Below, in pieces: positions 56,949-64,000 of a DNA stretch of 64,000 bases. A program made the position numbers and the translations under genes. Origin of the DNA: Shinella sp032095155 (GTDB lineage Bacteria > Pseudomonadota > Alphaproteobacteria > Rhizobiales > Rhizobiaceae). Each line of letters begins with the position of its first letter. The stretch's first letter is position 1. The notes under the pieces are model-generated. The model saw only the letters and a list, made by a program, of their open reading frames with translations, did not search any database and was not told where the DNA came from. The DNA is taken from positions 106,138 through 170,137 of the forward strand of contig NZ_JBLZPK010000039.1 in the NCBI RefSeq assembly GCF_049199905.1. Reading direction: 5' to 3'.

Positions 56949-58519
56949 GTGGCGACCTCAAAAACGAGGAAGACGGATTCGCGACGGNNNNNNNNNNNNN
57001 NNNNNNNNNNNNNNNNNNNNNNNNNCCGCAGGGTGTAACTCAAGATTTCGGGACGGATGCTTTGCGCAAGAATTCCACACGGGTTGGTCCCGGCTTTCCA
57101 CAGGTCGTCGTGCTGTTCGGTGCAACGGGCGATCTCTCCCGTCGCAAGCTCCTTCCGGGGCTGTTTCATCTCATCAATGCCGGTTTCATTCCGGGTTGCC
57201 GGATCGTCGGCGTTTCGTTGGACGATATCGATGTCGACGGTTTCAGGACGATTGCCCGCGAGGCGCTCGACAAGTTCCTGACCCGCCAGTTCACGCAGGC
57301 CGAATGGGAGGCTTTCTCCGCATCGCTCGACTATGTGCCGCTCAATGCCGGGGCAGGGGCGTTGAGGAAGGCGGTCGAAAAGGCGGAGGAGGCGCTCGGA
57401 CCGGAAACACGGCGCGTGCATTACCTCTCCGTGCCGCCGAAGGCCGCACTTCCGGCCGTTCAGCTTCTGGCTGAGGCGGAACTGGTCGAGCGCTGCCGTA
57501 TCATCATGGAAAAACCGTTCGGCACGGACCTTGCCAGTGCGGTGGAGCTGAACAAGAAGCTCCACGAGGTCTTCGACGAGAAGCAGATTTTCCGCATCGA
57601 TCATTTCCTCGGCAAGGAGCCTGCGCAGAACATCCTGGCCTTCCGCTTCGGCAACGGGTTGTTCGAACCGATCTGGAACCGCAATTTCATCGATCATGTG
57701 CAGATCGACGTGCCGGAAACGCTCGGCCTTGCGACGCGCGCCGCCTTCTACGAGACCACCGGCGCCTATCGCGACATGGTCGTAACCCATCTCTTCCAGA
57801 TCCTGGCCTTCATGGCGATGGAGCCGCCGACCGCACTGGAGCCCGCGCCGATCTCGGAGGAGAAGAACAAGGTGTTCCGCTCCATGCTGCCGATCGAGCC
57901 GCGGGACGTGGTGCGTGGCCAATATATCGGTTACCGCAAGGAGCCCGGAGTCGATCCGGAGAGCGATACCGATACGTTCATCGCGCTCAAATGCGCGATC
58001 GACAATTGGCGCTGGGCCGGCGTGCCCTTCTTCCTGCGGACGGGCAAGCGTCTCGCCGAGGGGCAACGCATCATCTCCATCGCCTTCCGCGAACCGCCGA
58101 AATCGATGTTCCCGCCGGGCTCAGGCGTCGGCGCGCAAGGCCCCGATCACCTGACTTTCGATCTTGCCGATGCCTCCAAGGTCTCGCTCTCTTTCTATGG
58201 CAAACGCCCCGGTCCGGGTTTCCGGCTCGACAAGCTGTCGCTGCAATTCGCCATGAGCGAAACCGGTCTGATCGGCGAGGTGCTGGAAGCCTATGAGCGG
58301 CTGATCCTCGACGCCATGCGCGGCGACCATACGCTGTTCACCACCGCCGAGGGCATCGAACGGCTCTGGGAGGTCTCGCAGCCGCTGCTCGACAACCCAC
58401 CGCCGGTCAGGCTCTACGATCAGGGCGGCTGGGGTCCGAAGTCGATCCACCAGCTCATCGCCCCGCATGCCTGGCGTCTGCCTTTCGAGCGCGCTTGGCG
58501 AGATTCGTCGAAGGGGTAG
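56949..58519 (+). CDS. zwf: Glucose-6-phosphate 1-dehydrogenase (interrupted by assembly gap)
   Basis: Oxidises glucose 6-phosphate to 6-phosphogluconolactone with NADP+ (or NAD+), feeding the Entner-Doudoroff and pentose phosphate pathways. After the gap the reading frame gives LFGATGDLSRRKLLPGL (cofactor motif), IMEKPFGTD, and the active-site RIDHFLGKEPAQN, then the rest of the family. GTG 56949 with GAGGA ahead is the probable start (VATSKTRKTDSRR). The frame before and after the Ns differs by the placeholder length, so the true gap should be a multiple of three bases. No pgl or edd gene adjoins it. The GATGDLSRRK start differs from the usual rhizobial GGTGDLAERK, which suggests a paralogue. 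Confidence 0.85.
56988..57025. other. Assembly gap (38 Ns)
   Basis: A run of 38 undetermined bases inside the N-terminal part of zwf. The length is a placeholder. Linkage of the regions on either side should be treated as provisional, though the zwf reading frame across it suggests a true join. Confidence 0.95.
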
Positions 58520-58548
58520 GCGGCGGCTGAAGCCGTTTCGGTGCCGGC

Positions 58549-59178
58549 TCAGTCGGGCCGGTAACCATGGCGGGCGAAGAAGCGGTCGAGTTCGTTTCGG
58601 CGCGGCGTCTGGCCGGTGTAGATCGCGATGTATTCCGGGATGCGCTTCATGCGCAGAGCGATGTCCTCTTGCGCCTGCATGGAGATGTAGCCGATCTGAA
58701 CGAGGTAGGTCGTGCGCGCCCGGACGTCGGCGGCGGTCTCGTCATAGCCGAAGCGCATGAACATGCCGACCAGAGCCTCCAGCCGTGTCTGGTCGGCTCG
58801 CCGCACCTCTTCGAGAATGTCCTCCGATTGCAGCGCCCAGCTGCGAACGGCGAATTCGAAGGGAGAGTCGAACAAATCCTTGTCCAGCCAGCAATCGAAG
58901 ACGTTCAGCATGGCTTCGGTCAGCGATTCCGCATAGGCCTCGGACCGCTTCACCATGTTGCCGGTGTTCTTCTCCCGCCACCGCGCGATCAGCGCGTTCA
59001 GCAGCTCCTCCCGGTCCTTGAAGAACCAGTAAAAGCTCGTGCGGGAAAGGTTCAGCCGCTTGGCAAGTGGCAGGATCTTCACCGAATCCACCCCGGATTC
59101 GAGCAGCGTGTCATAGGCAGCCGCGAGCCACCCCTCCTGGGAGCCGCGCCAGCCGCTGTCACTCGTCGCCTGTTCCAT
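58549..59178 (-). CDS. TetR-family regulator of the flavin demethylase gene
   Basis: A 209-residue repressor with the TetR helix-turn-helix at about residues 25-60 (VKILPLAKRLNLSRTSFYWF). The C-terminal ligand domain is family-typical. It is divergent from the TMADH-type oxidoreductase gene, and a 17-bp inverted repeat lies between them. It ends 29 bp from the convergent zwf stop. Confidence 0.88.
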   Translation of the reverse strand: MEQATSDSGWRGSQEGWLAAAYDTLLESGVDSVKILPLAKRLNLSRTSFYWFFKDREELLNALIARWREKNTGNMVKRSEAYAESLTEAMLNVFDCWLDKDLFDSPFEFAVRSWALQSEDILEEVRRADQTRLEALVGMFMRFGYDETAADVRARTTYLVQIGYISMQAQEDIALRMKRIPEYIAIYTGQTPRRNELDRFFARHGYRPD

Positions 59179-59215
59179 GATGGCCTCCTAACAAATCCCG
59201 CCCGGCGTGACAAGT

Positions 59216-59281
59216 AAATGTACATAGGTGTCGATATCCCGGTCACGATTGTTTTCCGAATATTGACACATATGTACATTT
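59216..59281. promoter_or_regulatory. Long inverted repeat, TetR operator pair
   Basis: Left arm AAATGTACATAGGTGTC (59216-59232) and right arm GACACATATGTACATTT (59265-59281) are reverse complements at 16 of 17 positions, separated by 32 bp. Each arm has an ATGTACAT palindrome. A TTGACA -35-like box (59263-59268) overlaps the right arm. Confidence 0.7.
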
Positions 59282-59323
59282 CCGCTTACCGTCCGGAAAA
59301 CCTGACAAACCGGAGCCTGGCGC

Positions 59324-61360
59324 ATGTCCAACGATCCCCTGCTTCAGCCCTACCAGCTCAAGCACCTGACCCTCCGCAACCGCATCATCGTCACCTCGCA
59401 CGAGCCGGCCTATCCGGAAGACGGCATGCCGAAGGGCCGCTACCGGGCCTATACGGTGGAGCGCGCGCGGGGCGGGGTGGCGCTCACCATGACGGCGGGC
59501 TCGGCCGCCGTCTCGAAGGATAGTCCGCCGGTCTTCAACAACCTGCTCGCCTACAAGGACGAGATCGTTCCGTGGATCCGCGAGATGACCGACGCCGTGC
59601 ACGAAGAGGGCGCGGCGATCATGATCCAGCTCACCCATCTCGGCCGCCGCACGCGCTGGGACAAGGGCGACTGGCTGCCCGTCGTCGCGCCGTCGCATCA
59701 CCGCGAAGCTGCGCACCGCGCCTTTCCGAAGAAGCTGGAAGACTGGGATATCGAACGCATCATCAAGGACTTTGCCGATGCGGCCGAGCGCATGAAGGCG
59801 GGCGGCATGGATGGCGTCGAGCTGGAGGCCTATGGCCACCTGATCGACCAATTCACCTCGCCGCTGACCAACGAACTCGACGGCCCCTATGGCGGCTCGC
59901 TCGACAATCGCCTGCGCTTCTGTTTCGACGTGTTCAAGGCGATGCGCGAGCGGGTCGGCAACGACTTCATTCTCGGCGTGCGCTACACGGCCGACGAATG
60001 TCTTCCTGGCGGGACCGGAAAGGCCGAGGGCCTGGAAATCTCCCGCCGCCTCAAGGAAAGCGGCCTCATCGATTATCTCAACGTCATCCGCGGCCATATC
60101 GACACGGATCCCGGCCTGACCGACGTCATCCCGATCCAGGGCATGGCGAGCGCGCCGCATCTGGATTTTGCCGGCGACGTGCGCGTCGCGACCAAGTTCC
60201 CGACCTTCCATGCGGCGAAGATCCAGGATGTAGCCACGGCGCGCCATGCTATCGCCGCCGGCAAGGTCGACATGATCGGTATGACCCGCGCCCACATGAC
60301 CGACCCGCATATCCTGCGCAAGATCATCGAAAAGCGCGAGGACGACATCCGCCCCTGCGTCGGCGCGAACTACTGTCTCGACCGCATCTACCAGGGCGGC
60401 CTTGCCTTCTGCATCCACAATGCGGCGACCGGCCGCGAGGAGACCATGCCGCACAGCATCCCGAAGGCGGATGTGCGCCGGAAGATCGTCGTCGTCGGCG
60501 CAGGCCCGGCCGGTCTGGAGGCGGCGCGGGTCTGCGCCGAGCGTGGACACGAAGTCGTGGTCTTCGAGGCCGCGAACAATCCCGGCGGTCAGATCCGCCT
60601 GACGGCGCAGAGCGAGCGACGCCGCGAAATGATCGGCATCGTCGACTGGCGCATGAGCCAGTGCGAGAAGCTGGGCGTCACGTTCCACTTCAACACCTGG
60701 GCGGATGCCGATACGATTACGGCGGAAAACCCCGATGTCGTGATCATCGCGACGGGCGGACTGCCGCATACCGACGTGCTGACAAAGGGCAACGAGCTGG
60801 TCGTATCCTCCTGGGATATCATTTCGGGCGACGTGAAGCCGGGCGCCAATGTGCTCATCTATGACGATGCCGGCGATCATGCCGGGCTGCAAGCTGCCGA
60901 ATTCATCGCCAAGGCGGGCGGCAAGGTCGAGATCATGACGCCGGACCGCGCTTTCGCGCCGGAGGTCATGGCCATGAACCTCGTGCCTTACATGCGCTCG
61001 CTACAAAAGCTCGACACGACCTTCACCGTCACCTACAAGTTGGAGGCGGCGGAAAAGAGCGGAAACCAGCTCATCGCCCATGTCGGCAGCGACTACGGTG
61101 GCGTTTCCAAGCAGCGCACCGTCGACCAGATCGTCGTCAACCACGGCACCATCCCGCTCGATGACCTCTATTTCGAGCTGAAGCCGGGGTCGAGAAATCT
61201 TGGCGAAGTGTCCTATGACGAGCTGCTGAATGGTGCTCCGCAGACCGTCGAGCGCAAACCCGAAGGCGCCTACCAGCTCTTCCGCATCGGCGATGCCGTC
61301 GCCGCCCGCAACACGCATGCGGCGATCTACGACGCGCTCAGGCTAGCAAAGGATCTCTGA
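59324..61360 (+). CDS. TMADH/StcD-type flavin oxidoreductase (N-demethylase-like)
   Basis: A 678-residue two-part flavoenzyme. The N-terminal TIM barrel of old-yellow-enzyme type (about 1-340) has MIQLTHLGRRT and GVELEAYGHLIDQFTSPLTN. The C-terminal pyridine-nucleotide domain begins KIVVVGAGPAGLEAARV near residue 385. The iron-sulphur region holds Cys345, Cys351 and Cys363, but the position of the usual second cysteine is Ala348. This layout matches N-methylproline demethylase StcD and dimethylglycine demethylase DgcA in rhizobia. It is divergent from the TetR gene. I expect demethylation of a betaine-derived amino acid; the substrate is inferred. Confidence 0.85.
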   Translation: MSNDPLLQPYQLKHLTLRNRIIVTSHEPAYPEDGMPKGRYRAYTVERARGGVALTMTAGSAAVSKDSPPVFNNLLAYKDEIVPWIREMTDAVHEEGAAIMIQLTHLGRRTRWDKGDWLPVVAPSHHREAAHRAFPKKLEDWDIERIIKDFADAAERMKAGGMDGVELEAYGHLIDQFTSPLTNELDGPYGGSLDNRLRFCFDVFKAMRERVGNDFILGVRYTADECLPGGTGKAEGLEISRRLKESGLIDYLNVIRGHIDTDPGLTDVIPIQGMASAPHLDFAGDVRVATKFPTFHAAKIQDVATARHAIAAGKVDMIGMTRAHMTDPHILRKIIEKREDDIRPCVGANYCLDRIYQGGLAFCIHNAATGREETMPHSIPKADVRRKIVVVGAGPAGLEAARVCAERGHEVVVFEAANNPGGQIRLTAQSERRREMIGIVDWRMSQCEKLGVTFHFNTWADADTITAENPDVVIIATGGLPHTDVLTKGNELVVSSWDIISGDVKPGANVLIYDDAGDHAGLQAAEFIAKAGGKVEIMTPDRAFAPEVMAMNLVPYMRSLQKLDTTFTVTYKLEAAEKSGNQLIAHVGSDYGGVSKQRTVDQIVVNHGTIPLDDLYFELKPGSRNLGEVSYDELLNGAPQTVERKPEGAYQLFRIGDAVAARNTHAAIYDALRLAKDL

Positions 61361-61501
61361 TGGCGGCGTGAAGCGTTTGGTGTGTGACACGGCCGGCCTC
61401 GCCGCTTTCGCGGATGGTGGCCGGGATTGAAGTTCCCGTACATTGAAACGTGGGGTCGCGGCCCTATCCTTCTTGAGACAACGACCAAAAGGAGCCAGTC
61501 A

Positions 61502-61999
61502 ATGAGCATTTTCAGCCGCATCAAGGAGAAACTTTTTGGACATCCGGCCGCAACGCCGGATCATGCCGTAATCGCCGGTGCGGAAAAGCCCGCAACCGCT
61601 GATGTAGCGGCCACTCCCACCCTTGGCGGCCAGGCGGATCAGGGCAAAGCAGAAAAGGTTGCGACGCCGATCCTCAGCGATGACGTCACTGCAACGCTTT
61701 CGGGAGCTCATTCCGACCCCGCCACCTCAGGAAATGCCGGCCCCGTCGATGTCGCAGCTATCATGGACGCCGCCGTTAAGAAGAACGGTCAGAAACTAGA
61801 CTGGCGGCGTTCGATCGTGGACATGATGAAGGCGCTCGATCTGGATTCCGGCCTGTCGGCACGCAAGGAACTGGCCGATGAGCTGGGGTTTACAGGCGAC
61901 AAGAACGATTCCGCCACGATGAACATGTGGCTGCACAAGGCGCTCATGAAGGCCTTGGCCGACAATGGCGGCAAGGTGCCGGCCGAATTGCTCGATTGA
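61502..61999 (+). CDS. DUF3597 domain protein
   Basis: A 165-residue protein. The N-terminus MSIFSRIKEKLFGH and the C-terminal domain of about 85 residues (VDVAAIMDAAVKKNGQKLDW, SARKELADELGF) identify DUF3597, a small family similar to LysM-linked stability proteins, of unknown function. A low-complexity Ala/Thr/Pro-rich linker (about 25-80) joins them. AAAGGAGCCAGTCA precedes ATG 61502. A terminator follows its stop. Confidence 0.85.
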   Translation: MSIFSRIKEKLFGHPAATPDHAVIAGAEKPATADVAATPTLGGQADQGKAEKVATPILSDDVTATLSGAHSDPATSGNAGPVDVAAIMDAAVKKNGQKLDWRRSIVDMMKALDLDSGLSARKELADELGFTGDKNDSATMNMWLHKALMKALADNGGKVPAELLD

Positions 62000-62007
62000 G
62001 GCAAACG

Positions 62008-62039
62008 TGGAGGCGCTGGATATCCGGCGCCTCCAAAAT
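62008..62039 (+). terminator. Stem-loop terminator after the DUF3597 gene
   Basis: Nine-bp arms TGGAGGCGC and GCGCCTCCA around a 10-nt loop, then AAAATA. It starts 8 bp after the stop codon and lies between convergent genes. Confidence 0.6.
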
Positions 62040-62059
62040 ATTCCGAGCATGTCGTCGCT

Positions 62060-62827
62060 TCACGCTCCTTCATGGGCCTTGCGAGCAAAATCATTGAGGG
62101 CGATGACGGTGGCGTCGAATCGCTGTTCGGCCTCGGCGTTTCTCAGGAAGCCGACGCGTTGCACGAGAATTTCCGGCGGCGTGGGATGCTGCTGGAAAAG
62201 TGCGATGACTTCATCGATGAAGTCCTCGAGCGGAAGATATCCCTCGCGCGTGGATTGGCCGGGCGTCAGCTCGGTCTGAACGGCAGGCGGCACCAATTCG
62301 ATCACCTCGATCTTGCCTTTCAGGACCTCGCGAAGCGAGACCGTGTAGCTGTGAATGGCGGCTTTTGTGGCAGAATAGGTCGGCGTCGCCGTCAGCGGCA
62401 CGAAGGCGAGGCCTGAGCTTACATTGACGATCACGGGGTTGGCTTGTGTACTCAAATGCTCGACGAGCGCATTGGTCAGGCGGATCGGGCCGAGCAGGTT
62501 GGTGGTGATCGTGGCCTCTGCATCCGCGAGATCACGCAATCCCTCAAGCGTCTCCATGCGCATGATGCCGGCATTGTTGACCAGCACATTGAGGCCCGGG
62601 AACTCGGCAATGACCGTCTTGGCGAATGCCGCGATGCTTTCCGCGCTGTCGATGTCGAGTTGAACGGCGTGGATATTCGGGCGATCCCCGATCGCCTGCC
62701 GCAACGTCTCCAGCCGTCGTCCGGCGATGATGACGGTATTACCGAGATCGTGGAAACGATGGGCGAGCGCCTCGCCGATGCCCGAACCGCCCCCGGTGAT
62801 GAGAATGGTGTTGTTGTTTGTCTGCAT
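62060..62827 (-). CDS. Short-chain dehydrogenase (DltE-like SDR)
   Basis: A 255-residue classical SDR. Cofactor motif TGGGSGIGEAL at about residues 11-21, NNAGIM near residue 85, and the catalytic Ser (VSSGLAF) and YSATKAAIH (Tyr-x-x-x-Lys) near residues 140-160. It resembles DltE-type oxidoreductases used in general carbonyl reduction. It is divergent from an HxlR regulator, the usual pairing for aldehyde- or quinone-stress genes. Confidence 0.87.
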   Translation of the reverse strand: MQTNNNTILITGGGSGIGEALAHRFHDLGNTVIIAGRRLETLRQAIGDRPNIHAVQLDIDSAESIAAFAKTVIAEFPGLNVLVNNAGIMRMETLEGLRDLADAEATITTNLLGPIRLTNALVEHLSTQANPVIVNVSSGLAFVPLTATPTYSATKAAIHSYTVSLREVLKGKIEVIELVPPAVQTELTPGQSTREGYLPLEDFIDEVIALFQQHPTPPEILVQRVGFLRNAEAEQRFDATVIALNDFARKAHEGA

Positions 62828-62932
62828 GGACGTGAACCTCGTTGCTGTTGTCCTCCAGCAAACTAGGGTTCATACTCTCCATTCCGAAGTAGGCACCGAA
62901 AAGATTTGTACGCACCAAAAGGAGAGTGTCTG

Positions 62933-63352
62933 ATGCGCCGGGCAATTGCGGATCCTCAAATGGAAGAACGACTGCACGGCCCCGTTCCCGACCATGTCGA
63001 TCCGGTGATCGAAGCGCTCGTTGAGGACATTATCGGCAAGGTTGCCGACAAATGGACGATGCTGATCCTGGAGGCGTTGCAGGAGCAGGGAACGCTGCGT
63101 TTTACTCAGCTTGGCAAGGCCGTGGGAGGCATCAGCCAGAAAATGTTGACCCAGACGGTGCGGCGCATGGAAGAGGATGGCCTTGTCCGCCGGACGGTGC
63201 ATCCCGTTATTCCACCGCATGTCGATTATGCGCTCACACCGCTCGGCGAAAGCCTGAGCCAGGCGTTCTGCGGTGTCTGGATCTGGGCGGAAAAGCACCA
63301 CGACGCAATCAAGGAAGCCCGTCGGGCTTTTGCGAGCAACAGGAAAGGCTAA
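62933..63352 (+). CDS. HxlR-family regulator
   Basis: A 139-residue winged-helix regulator with the HxlR/MarR-like domain (VADKWTMLILEALQEQGTLR near residue 40 and RRMEEDGLVRRTVHPVIPP near 80). The family often senses electrophiles such as aldehydes or quinones through a Cys; here the only Cys is near the C-terminus. ATG 62933 has AGGAG ahead. It is divergent from the SDR gene and likely controls it. Confidence 0.88.
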   Translation: MRRAIADPQMEERLHGPVPDHVDPVIEALVEDIIGKVADKWTMLILEALQEQGTLRFTQLGKAVGGISQKMLTQTVRRMEEDGLVRRTVHPVIPPHVDYALTPLGESLSQAFCGVWIWAEKHHDAIKEARRAFASNRKG

Positions 63353-63444
63353 CCTGTCTTGCATTTGCGACAATTCTCGCGATTAGGGAACGATTGCTCC
63401 CCTCGTTGATTTCTCCGGCGCATTCATGCGTAAGGAGAAACATC

Positions 63445-63939
63445 ATGAAATCGCTATCCGATATTTTCGAGCATACGTTGCAGGACATCTACTACGCTGA
63501 AAACGCCATCACCAAGGCGCTGCCGAAGGTCGCCAAGGCGGCCAAGAGCGCCGAGTTGAAGAAGGCGGCGGAAGAGCATCTTGCCGAAACGAAAGAGCAG
63601 ATCACCAAGCTGGAGCAGGTGTTCAAGTCGATCGGCAAGAAGGCGTCCGGCGAAAAGTGCGACGCCATCGAAGGGCTGCTCAAGGAGGCCGATGGTCTGA
63701 TGAAAGAGGCCGAGGGGACGGCGCTGGATGCCGGGCTTCTGGCTGCTTGCCAGGCTGTCGAGCACTACGAAATCGCACGCTACGGTTCATTGCGCGAATG
63801 GGCGAAGGATCTCGGCCACGATGAAGCCCACAAACTTCTCAGCGAAATCCTCGACCAGGAGAAGGCGACGAACAACAAGCTGACGAACCTTGCGGTGACC
63901 TCGATCAACAAGACGGTCGCCAAAGCGAAGGCTGCATAG
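63445..63939 (+). CDS. YciF/DUF892 ferritin-like stress protein
   Basis: A 164-residue four-helix-bundle protein of the DUF892 (YciE/YciF) family. It has DIFEHTLQDIYYAENAI at residues 5-21, EEHLAETKEQITKLEQVF, and AACQAVEHYEIARYGSL with further Glu and His residues of the putative di-iron site. Such proteins are induced in stationary phase and general stress in rhizobia. AAGGAG precedes ATG 63445. Confidence 0.9.
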   Translation: MKSLSDIFEHTLQDIYYAENAITKALPKVAKAAKSAELKKAAEEHLAETKEQITKLEQVFKSIGKKASGEKCDAIEGLLKEADGLMKEAEGTALDAGLLAACQAVEHYEIARYGSLREWAKDLGHDEAHKLLSEILDQEKATNNKLTNLAVTSINKTVAKAKAA

Positions 63940-64000
63940 CGCCGGGTGGGGCGTTGCTGTGCGCCTCAAGTCTAAACAGGTGTGAAAATGTGTGGTGGTG

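Noticed and set aside
1..64000. CRISPR arrays, tRNA/rRNA genes, insertion sequences or prophage
   Set aside because: No spaced direct repeats, cloverleaf sequences, transposase, integrase or terminal inverted repeats were seen.

Overview
This window looks like chromosome or chromid sequence from an alphaproteobacterium of the Rhizobiaceae (Rhizobium, Agrobacterium, Ensifer or Shinella type). The evidence is the high GC content, the lpiA-acvB pair, the btaA-btaB betaine-lipid pair, many solute-binding-protein ABC importers each with its own regulator, and the LacI, ROK, RpiR, HutC and XRE-cupin regulators typical of that group. I see no rRNA, tRNA, insertion sequence, prophage or CRISPR array. 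One run of Ns (56988-57025) marks an assembly gap, so linkage across it is provisional.

Layout, left to right. 1-3023: a partial periplasmic alkaline phosphatase and the btaAB membrane-lipid remodelling genes, both with Pho-box-like direct repeats upstream (phosphate starvation). 3236-4777: an ECF sigma factor with a SnoaL-like tail, in line with an EthD-like and an ABM-like small protein. 5013-8980: lpiA-acvB, lysyl-phosphatidylglycerol synthesis and turnover. 9301-11436: a small secreted protein of unknown function and a DegP-type protease. 11491-16113: a ferric-iron-type ABC importer whose permease/ATPase operon ends in a dapB gene. 16119-23131: an alpha-galactoside-type importer, a GH4 glycosidase and a LacI repressor with two palindromic operators. 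23142-29871: a Hut-like locus with a HutC-type regulator, a polar amino-acid importer, a covalent-flavin amine oxidase and a histidine-ammonia-lyase homologue that lacks the Ala-Ser-Gly triad forming the MIO cofactor.

29964-31985: a lactate-permease-family transporter divergent from an XRE-cupin regulator, with two operator-like repeats between them. 32031-34834: a small unknown protein, then an SDR and an O-methyltransferase divergent from a TetR regulator. 34851-42149: a ROK regulator and a ribose-type ABC importer bracketed by two paralogous SGNH esterases. 42224-46087: a complete bufferin-type RiPP locus (precursor, MNIO enzyme, partner protein, DoxX) divergent from a SigF-NrsF sigma/anti-sigma pair. 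Both directions carry the same GTAAC-N17-CGTA promoter. 46092-47927: a ProC-like reductase, a small unknown ORF and a DEDDh exonuclease. 48167-56864: an oligopeptide importer with an amidase, an RpiR regulator and a NylB-like serine hydrolase. 56949-58519: a glucose-6-phosphate dehydrogenase interrupted by the gap. 58549-61360: a TetR regulator and a divergent StcD/TMADH-type demethylase sharing a long inverted repeat. 61502-63939: a DUF3597 protein, an SDR divergent from an HxlR regulator, and a YciF-type ferritin-like stress protein.

Overall this is an accessory catabolic and stress-response region. Most importers are paired with enzymes acting on the imported compound and with a local regulator whose operator can be seen. 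The most interesting systems are the SigF-controlled bufferin locus, the MIO-less ammonia-lyase homologue in a Hut-like setting, and the NylA/NylB-like amide-hydrolysis locus.
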